In this document: positions 59,386 to 64,000 of the stretch, piece after piece
Position numbering within the stretch: position 1 is the stretch's first letter
Layout of the letters: each line of letters starts with the position of its first letter
From: Paenibacillus algorifonticola
GTDB lineage: Bacteria > Bacillota > Bacilli > Paenibacillales > Paenibacillaceae
Assembly: GCF_000971975.1 (NCBI RefSeq)
Contig: NZ_LAQO01000007.1
Coordinates: 242,171 to 306,170, forward strand
Direction: 5' to 3'
Length of the DNA stretch: 64,000 bases
Program-made: the position numbers and the translations under genes
Notes under the pieces: model-generated
The model's database searches: none
The model's input: only the letters and a program-made list of their open reading frames with translations
What the model was told of the DNA's origin: nothing

Positions 59386-60665
59386 TGTTCACGAAGCTCA
59401 GAAATCGGTTTCTTATCGTGAATTTGGTCATCATTTCGGTCGTCATGCTGATTGCCTTCGCCTCTATTTACGTCATTACGTACCGGAATGTACAGGCAGA
59501 TATAAGCGATGAGATCCACCGGATCTCGGAATTTTATCAGAAGCCCTCTGGCAATTCGTCTCCTTCATACTCAGGCAGGCACAAAACCGATTCTCCTTCG
59601 GATCCTGTAGATAATGGACCTATGGATAATGGGGATTCACGGCCTGAGCGTTCGGTTGCCTTTATGCTGAAAACGGATGCCGAGTGGAATATTACTAGCA
59701 CGACCTCTCCATTTGAAATGGACAGTGAATTTTATGCCGCTGCGGTGCAGGAAGCTTCGACAGTTACTAAAAACACCGGACAGTTCAATCTGGATGGGAG
59801 CCACTGGGCTTTTATCAAGCAGCAGACAAATGAAGGCTATAATCTGGTTTTCCTTGACGTCACCGCCCAGCAAGAGATTTTGACCAATTTAATTTATACG
59901 TTCTCTGTCGTTGGGCTCGCGATGCTGATTATCTTGTTTTTCACTAGCCGTTTCTTCGCCAATCAGTCGATCAGGCCCGTGAAAGAAGCGTTCGATAAAC
60001 AAAAGCAATTTATTGCCGATGCTTCCCATGAAATGAAAACACCGCTTACGATCATCAACACCAATACGGATGTGCTGCTATCCAATAGTGAAGACACGAT
60101 TCACAATCAAGCGAAGTGGCTGCACTACATCAAATCAGAAACGGAAAGAATGACCAAGCTGACCAATGACCTTTTGTATTTAACGGAAATGGATGATGCC
60201 CGAACAGGCATGATCTACAGAAGGTTCAATATGAGTGAAGCGGTTGAAAATATTATTTTAACGATGGAAGCTGTTATCTTTGAGAAAAATGTGTCTCTGG
60301 ACTATGAGATTGAGCCTGATTTGATGGTGCAGGGCAGCAGCGAGCAGATCAAGCAGGTCGTTATGATTCTGCTGGATAATGCGGTCAAATATACGAGTGC
60401 CAAGGGAACAGTCATCTTGTCGCTTCAGAAGCAGCAGAACGATGTTGTGCTGTCGGTCACCAACACCGGCGAAGGAATTGCCGCCGAGCATCTGACCCGA
60501 ATTTTTGACCGGTTCTACCGCACCGATTCTTCCCGGGCGCGCAAGCAAGGCGGTTATGGCCTTGGTCTGGCGATTGCCAAATCCATCATCGATCAGCATA
60601 AGGGGAAAATTTATGCAAAAAGCACGGTTGGCGAGTCTACTAGCTTTTATGTTCATCTGTCTTGA
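59385..60665 (+). CDS. Sensor histidine kinase
   Basis: 426 residues. Transmembrane segments at about 9-30 and 166-188 flank an extracellular sensor region rich in Ser, Pro and Asp (GNSSPSYSGRHKTDSPSD). The H-box has its His in DASHEMKTPLTIINTNTD (about residue 213). The ATPase domain shows LLDNAVKYTSAKGTV (N box), TNTGEGIAAEHLTRIFDRFY and GGYGLGLAIAKSI (G boxes). No HAMP domain is obvious. It is translated with the response regulator. The stimulus is unknown; the neighbouring polyphosphate- and surface-related operon suggests envelope or phosphate signals. Confidence 0.95.
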   Translation: MFTKLRNRFLIVNLVIISVVMLIAFASIYVITYRNVQADISDEIHRISEFYQKPSGNSSPSYSGRHKTDSPSDPVDNGPMDNGDSRPERSVAFMLKTDAEWNITSTTSPFEMDSEFYAAAVQEASTVTKNTGQFNLDGSHWAFIKQQTNEGYNLVFLDVTAQQEILTNLIYTFSVVGLAMLIILFFTSRFFANQSIRPVKEAFDKQKQFIADASHEMKTPLTIINTNTDVLLSNSEDTIHNQAKWLHYIKSETERMTKLTNDLLYLTEMDDARTGMIYRRFNMSEAVENIILTMEAVIFEKNVSLDYEIEPDLMVQGSSEQIKQVVMILLDNAVKYTSAKGTVILSLQKQQNDVVLSVTNTGEGIAAEHLTRIFDRFYRTDSSRARKQGGYGLGLAIAKSIIDQHKGKIYAKSTVGESTSFYVHLS

Positions 60666-60728
60666 AGGGATTAGGCGGGGGGCTAGCGGGAAGCTGCTCC
60701 TACACGCCGCTCCTATGGGAACCCGTAC

Positions 60729-60762
60729 AAAAAAGACTGATGAAGGTTCATCAGTCTTTTTT
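60729..60762. terminator. Intrinsic terminator of the two-component operon
   Basis: A 16-bp inverted repeat AAAAAAGACTGATGAA/TTCATCAGTCTTTTTT with A and T tracts, usable from both sides. Confidence 0.88.
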
Positions 60763-60793
60763 GGCTATTTTGCAATCGTTAAGGTGTGCTCGC

Positions 60794-60955
60794 CTATTTG
60801 GAAGCAGGTTGCTCCGCTCCATCCGGTTGTGCGCTCGCGATTGAACTTTGGTTGCCTTGTTGTCTATTCAAGTTGTCCGCTGCTGCGTTTGATGCAAGTG
60901 TGCTGCTGAACATAATGCTAATCATCAGCATGCTTGCTGCTAATGTCTTTTTCAT
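60794..60955 (-). CDS. Small secreted peptide precursor, 53 residues
   Basis: A 53-residue protein with a clear signal peptide: MKKTLAASMLMISIMFSST followed by LASNAAA, with a likely cleavage after an Ala about residue 25. The mature part is about 28 polar residues rich in Gln, Ser, Ala and Asn (DNLNRQQGNQSSIASAQPDG). GAGAGGC lies seven bases before the ATG, and a TATAAT-like box is upstream. It is not recognised by family. It lies between the two-component terminator and a divergent secreted esterase gene. An exported signal or a surface peptide are both possible. Confidence 0.65.
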   Translation of the reverse strand: MKKTLAASMLMISIMFSSTLASNAAADNLNRQQGNQSSIASAQPDGAEQPASK

Positions 60956-61180
60956 AAATGTAGCCTCTCATTTCTGTTCCATATTCATGTGAACAATACC
61001 TATTATAGACAAGCAACCTTAAATGGATATGAATTTGCGGAAAAATGTTTATGAAGCGTTTCAAACATGACGGCTTGTCAAATGAAGGGCAGGGCGGCAC
61101 TTCGTCCTTCATTCGTATTGTCATTTTATGGTCGAGGTGATACGCTTACATAAAGCAGCCTATTGAACTGGAGGAGAATG

Positions 61181-62587
61181 ATGATGAAGATGAACAAAGG
61201 GTTATTTTCGAGCCTGCTTGTTTTGGCGGTTACCTCAACCAATTTTGCATTCACAAATGTAAGCGCAAACAATTCGGATTCCGAATCTGCGCAGCCTTCT
61301 TACTCGCTAATTGTGAAAGGCTTTGACTGGGGTCCAAGCGTGTATAAGATCGTCTTAAATACAGGAAGCACTATTCAAGGGAATACGCTGGCTAAGGACA
61401 GTTTCAAAATATTGGTGGAGCGGAATTATCCTATGTTTAATTTCGAGACCCAAAGCTCCTATGATGGCTTCGATAGCGGCAGCAGAAAAATAAATAACAC
61501 CTACCTTTCGGACGAGGAAGGCAACAAGCTAGATCAGCAAACAGGCCAATACATTACGATTGAGATGAGCGTCCACCCTGATCTTGCTACTGCAAGTATG
61601 TTTAACTTTGATCTGCAGACCTTTACGAATCAATATGTAGACCTTCAATATACAATCATTCAGCAGAAAGCGCTCAAGGACGCCGAGGGCAACGTAATCA
61701 ACGATTTGACGACGACGAAGGAAACCCCGCATACGGTCATTGAACAAACCGTCGACAAATTTGATACAACAGGAAAATTTAATTACAAAGACTCTAAATA
61801 TGGCGACATTGCGCTTACCTATGCCTCTTATGTGCCTGATACCGATGAGAAGAAGCTCCCGCTGATCATCTGGCTGCACGGGGCTGGCGAAGGGGGAACC
61901 GATCCTCGAATTGCTCTTTTGGGCAACCGGGTAACAGCGTTAGCTGAAGACTCTGTACAGAAATTTTTTGGCGATGCGGCTGTTCTCGTACCACAAACAC
62001 CTACCTTCTGGATGAATAATGGAACCGGACAATATACGCAGGATGGCAGCAGCATGTATACAAACGCCTTGACAGCCTTAATCAAACAATATGTCAAAGA
62101 CAATAAAACGAATATTGATACGAAACGAATTTATATTGGCGGCTGTTCAAATGGCGGATTTATGACCCTTAATATGCTTCTTGCGAATCCTGACTATTTT
62201 GCTGCTGCTTATCCGTCGGCAGAGGCCTATTTGGACTCTTGGTTAACTAACAAAGATATAGCCAAGCTTAAAAACATCCCGATCTGGTTTACGGCCGCCG
62301 GAGCAGATCAAACTGTGGATACTGCAAAAAATACAACGCCTACCTATAAGAGGCTCATTGCTGCTGGTGCACCTAATGTCCATTATTCTTATTTCGACAC
62401 CGTGCTCGATAAGAGCGGCCAGTATGTCAAAGGCAACGGTAACAACAGTCCTTATGAATACAATGGCCACTGGTCCTGGATTTATGTACTGAACAATGAA
62501 GTGTTGAGCGACTATAATGACAAGCCTGTAAAGGTGGGCGGTAAAGCCGTCACCCTTATGGAATGGCTGGCAAAGCAAACAAAATGA
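61181..62587 (+). CDS. Secreted alpha/beta hydrolase (esterase/peptidase-like)
   Basis: About 468 residues. Three consecutive ATGs follow GGAGGAG; I use the second. A signal peptide ends around AFTNVSANN. Residues ~30-190 form a beta-rich N-terminal domain. The C-terminal alpha/beta hydrolase has LIIWLHGAGEGGTDPR (oxyanion region), the nucleophile Ser in YIGGCSNGGFMTLNML (GxSxG-type), Asp in FTAAGADQTVD and a final His in YNGHWSWIYVLN. This matches secreted esterases and prolyl-oligopeptidase-type proteins such as acetylxylan or feruloyl esterase relatives. The substrate is unknown. Confidence 0.85.
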   Translation: MMKMNKGLFSSLLVLAVTSTNFAFTNVSANNSDSESAQPSYSLIVKGFDWGPSVYKIVLNTGSTIQGNTLAKDSFKILVERNYPMFNFETQSSYDGFDSGSRKINNTYLSDEEGNKLDQQTGQYITIEMSVHPDLATASMFNFDLQTFTNQYVDLQYTIIQQKALKDAEGNVINDLTTTKETPHTVIEQTVDKFDTTGKFNYKDSKYGDIALTYASYVPDTDEKKLPLIIWLHGAGEGGTDPRIALLGNRVTALAEDSVQKFFGDAAVLVPQTPTFWMNNGTGQYTQDGSSMYTNALTALIKQYVKDNKTNIDTKRIYIGGCSNGGFMTLNMLLANPDYFAAAYPSAEAYLDSWLTNKDIAKLKNIPIWFTAAGADQTVDTAKNTTPTYKRLIAAGAPNVHYSYFDTVLDKSGQYVKGNGNNSPYEYNGHWSWIYVLNNEVLSDYNDKPVKVGGKAVTLMEWLAKQTK

Positions 62588-62619
62588 TGGTAGTTAAATC
62601 ATAGTTAGACATTTTCTTA

Positions 62620-62666
62620 AGGTGCGAATGCGTTAAGGATTTTTATGAGGCAACGTATTCGCACCT
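62620..62666. terminator. Hairpin between convergent genes
   Basis: A 15-bp stem with one mismatch (62620-62634 with 62652-62666). The flanking T-tracts are weak, but its place between convergent genes fits a terminator. Confidence 0.55.
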
Positions 62667-62705
62667 GAGAAATAACATAATACCGATGGGGAAATTTCTA
62701 GCATT

Positions 62706-63035
62706 TTATTTATCGTCAAAAACATTCATAAGCAATACACGCTCATAAAACCCTCCGCGCTCATCCTCTTTCCTCTCTCGAATACGCTCCATGTCCTCTC
62801 TTCCAACACCCTTGCTATGCGCAAAGCTATAAATAACTTCGAGCAAATCTGCCAGTTCTTCCAGTTGTTCTTGCTGATCACCCGCTTCAAGAAACTCATT
62901 CAGTTCTTCTTGTATTTTCTCCTTTAGCGCTATCTCATATTCAGCCTCATTAAGCACTCTGAAGCTGCACTGCTTACCGCTCGCTTGGATGATTTGAGGT
63001 ATTTTGTCCCGCACAAGCTTGTTGTATGTTTTCAC
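62706..63035 (-). CDS. MazG-like nucleotide pyrophosphohydrolase (PRA-PH-type)
   Basis: 109 residues of the all-alpha NTP pyrophosphatase superfamily, usually annotated as phosphoribosyl-ATP pyrophosphohydrolase-like. It starts MKTYNKLVRDKIPQIIQASG, then KIQEELNEFLEAGDQQEQLE and ELADLLEVIYSFAHSKGVG, with the ExxE and ExxD metal ligands. It lacks the rest of a his operon around it, so a house-cleaning role on abnormal nucleotides is more likely than histidine synthesis. Cytoplasmic and monocistronic. Confidence 0.85.
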   Translation of the reverse strand: MKTYNKLVRDKIPQIIQASGKQCSFRVLNEAEYEIALKEKIQEELNEFLEAGDQQEQLEELADLLEVIYSFAHSKGVGREDMERIRERKEDERGGFYERVLLMNVFDDK

Positions 63036-63295
63036 CCTTGCTCTCCTCCCCCATATTCATTAGCCCTGGCAAGCGAGCCAAAACTTGCGTACAAGATTGG
63101 TCTCAATTGCATATTGCACTGTCAAAATCAAATAAATCCCAAATCTGTATTCCCCTTAAGCTGCGAACTAGCTATAATGCCTATATACAGGCTAACATAT
63201 TCCAATACAATAGAGGCATCGTATTTGACCCGAAGCTGCTTGGCAAATCGCGAGTGATTCGAAAATATGACTATATTCTAAAAGGATGGTTAGAT

Positions 63296-63586
63296 GTGAA
63301 AAAATATACGGTAATCATCATTCTATTCCTACTTGTAGTAGCTGTTGTAACGGTTCCTAGCAAGCAGCAATACGCGGAGTGGCTGAAAGGCCACATCAAA
63401 GAGGAAAGCAATAGTTTCATTATCAATTTTGGCGTTGACTTGCTTGGCACAACGGTTATTGAGAAAGTAACGACTTGTCAAAGCTATGTAGTTTTAAGTG
63501 TGTGCACAACTGAAATTAGTGAATCTGAAAAAATCAAGGCAGCGGGTTTATTCAACAATTTCATCCCGTTGCAATTTCCAAAGTAA
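63296..63586 (+). CDS. DUF4359-like membrane-anchored small protein
   Basis: 96 residues from the GTG at 63296, which follows AAAGGATGG by seven bases; the open frame extends far upstream into the neighbouring gene region but without coding character. One transmembrane segment at about 5-24 (YTVIIILFLLVVAVVTVP) is followed by an extracellular domain with the DUF4359-like pattern (KQQYAEWLKGHIKEE, then KVTTCQSYVVLSVCTT and KAAGLFNNFIPLQ). Function unknown. It is followed by a strong terminator. Confidence 0.75.
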   Translation: MKKYTVIIILFLLVVAVVTVPSKQQYAEWLKGHIKEESNSFIINFGVDLLGTTVIEKVTTCQSYVVLSVCTTEISESEKIKAAGLFNNFIPLQFPK

Positions 63587-63607
63587 GCTCATCACAGAGC
63601 AAATATT

Positions 63608-63658
63608 AAAAAACTCCTTTCAGTATGCGGTATAGCGCACACTGAAGGGAGTTTTTTT
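63608..63658 (+). terminator. Strong intrinsic terminator
   Basis: A 17-bp stem AAAAAACTCCTTTCAGT/ACTGAAGGGAGTTTTTT with one mismatch, a hairpin in the loop and a T-tract. Confidence 0.88.
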
Positions 63659-63678
63659 ATTACAGATGGTTTATAACC

Positions 63679-64000
63679 TAGGGTGTATAGGCAAACGTGA
63701 GCGTGCCGGATGCTGATGGAATTTTACGTCAAACGTATTCCCGCTCCTGCCTGGAATGTCACCACTTATGAATGTGAACTTTTGTACCGACAGGCAGCTT
63801 CGTGCATAGACTTGGCGGACACAGTGGCCGCTATTTCAACCGAATCACGGGTTATGGCAGTGGCTGCGGACTCAGAAGACGCTAATGCACGGCTAAACGT
63901 TATTTTGACGGGATAATGAGGGCAATAACGAATTTCCTGCTCTTCTGTCAATAGAGTGGACACGCCTATTATGCTATTTTTTCGTAATAAAGCTGTTCGA
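63679..64000. repeat. Dispersed non-coding element, copy 2 (cut by window end)
   Basis: Begins with CTAGGGTGTATAGGCAAACG, matching the minus-strand end of the element at 16645-17150, and stays closely similar for about 300 bases (shared blocks GCTATTTCAAC, ATCACGGGTTATGGCA, GCGGACTCAG). It is in the opposite orientation to copy 1. Frames in both copies appear conserved only because the DNA is conserved; there is no start or ribosome site. The second end lies outside the window. Confidence 0.7.

Noticed and set aside
1..64000. CRISPR arrays, rRNA and tRNA genes
   Set aside because: I found no regularly spaced short repeats with unique spacers and no recognisable rRNA or tRNA sequence; a dedicated search could still find one I missed.

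Overview
The window looks like the chromosome of a spore-forming, plant- or soil-associated member of the Bacillota, most like Paenibacillus. This is an inference. It rests on strong GGAGG ribosome sites with mixed ATG/GTG/TTG starts, several carbohydrate ABC transporters with YesM/YesN-type two-component systems, a YheC/YheD spore-coat ATP-grasp protein, a Bacillota-type type I toxin-antitoxin module and many cytoplasmic glycoside hydrolases. I saw no rRNA, tRNA or CRISPR array.

Layout. 1-4.6 kb: a sugar ABC transporter (one permease cut by the window edge), a divergent AraC regulator and a formylglycine-generating enzyme that carries both catalytic cysteines. 4.7-7.0 kb: a MarR/MFS drug-efflux operon. 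7.1-16.5 kb: a carbohydrate catabolic locus with a TIM-barrel isomerase, a GlpK-like FGGY kinase, a split transketolase, a FucI-like isomerase, a DUF5060/DUF5605 glycoside hydrolase and a LacI regulator with clustered TTTAG/CTAAA operators. This layout fits the transketolase route for D-apiose. A type I toxin-antitoxin module sits inside it at 8.1-8.45 kb. 16.6-17.15 kb: a 506-bp non-coding element with terminal inverted repeats. A second, inverted copy runs off the right edge of the window. 17.2-23.4 kb: a GH35-like and a GH106-like hydrolase plus two LplBC-type permeases. 23.6-28.3 kb: an alcohol dehydrogenase remnant, a YheC/D protein and a three-gene operon (PaaK-like adenylating enzyme, SbnA, SbnB) predicted to make L-2,3-diaminopropionate. 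28.3-35.1 kb: a solute-binding lipoprotein, a YesN/YesM pair and a GH43 enzyme. The glycan genes together suggest pectin or hemicellulose side-chain use.

35.4-38.9 kb: nitroreductase, MsrAB, a 148-bp MITE-like element, and a coiled-coil membrane protein coupled to a phosphodiester-glycosidase-family protein. 38.9-52.2 kb: the most unusual region, a polymorphic-toxin island. It holds a DcrB/DUF1795-like putative chaperone, a stand-alone VgrG-like spike, a pentapeptide-repeat protein, an Imm11-like protein, a DUF4280 PAAR-like tip and a 1914-residue VgrG-Rhs fusion ending in an AHH nuclease with a coupled Imm11-like immunity gene. An orphan Rhs C-terminal cassette with a papain-like toxin, a tandem-duplicated immunity protein and recombination scars of earlier cassette exchange follow. 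No sheath, tube or baseplate genes are visible, so the delivery machine is unknown.

52.6-64 kb: an IS3 orfA remnant, a purine permease with a PurBox-like site, a VTC-DUF4956-DUF4353 operon facing an OmpR-type two-component system with similar 11-bp-spaced direct repeats at both promoters, a 53-residue secreted peptide gene, a secreted esterase-like protein, a MazG-like protein, a DUF4359 protein and the second copy of the dispersed element.
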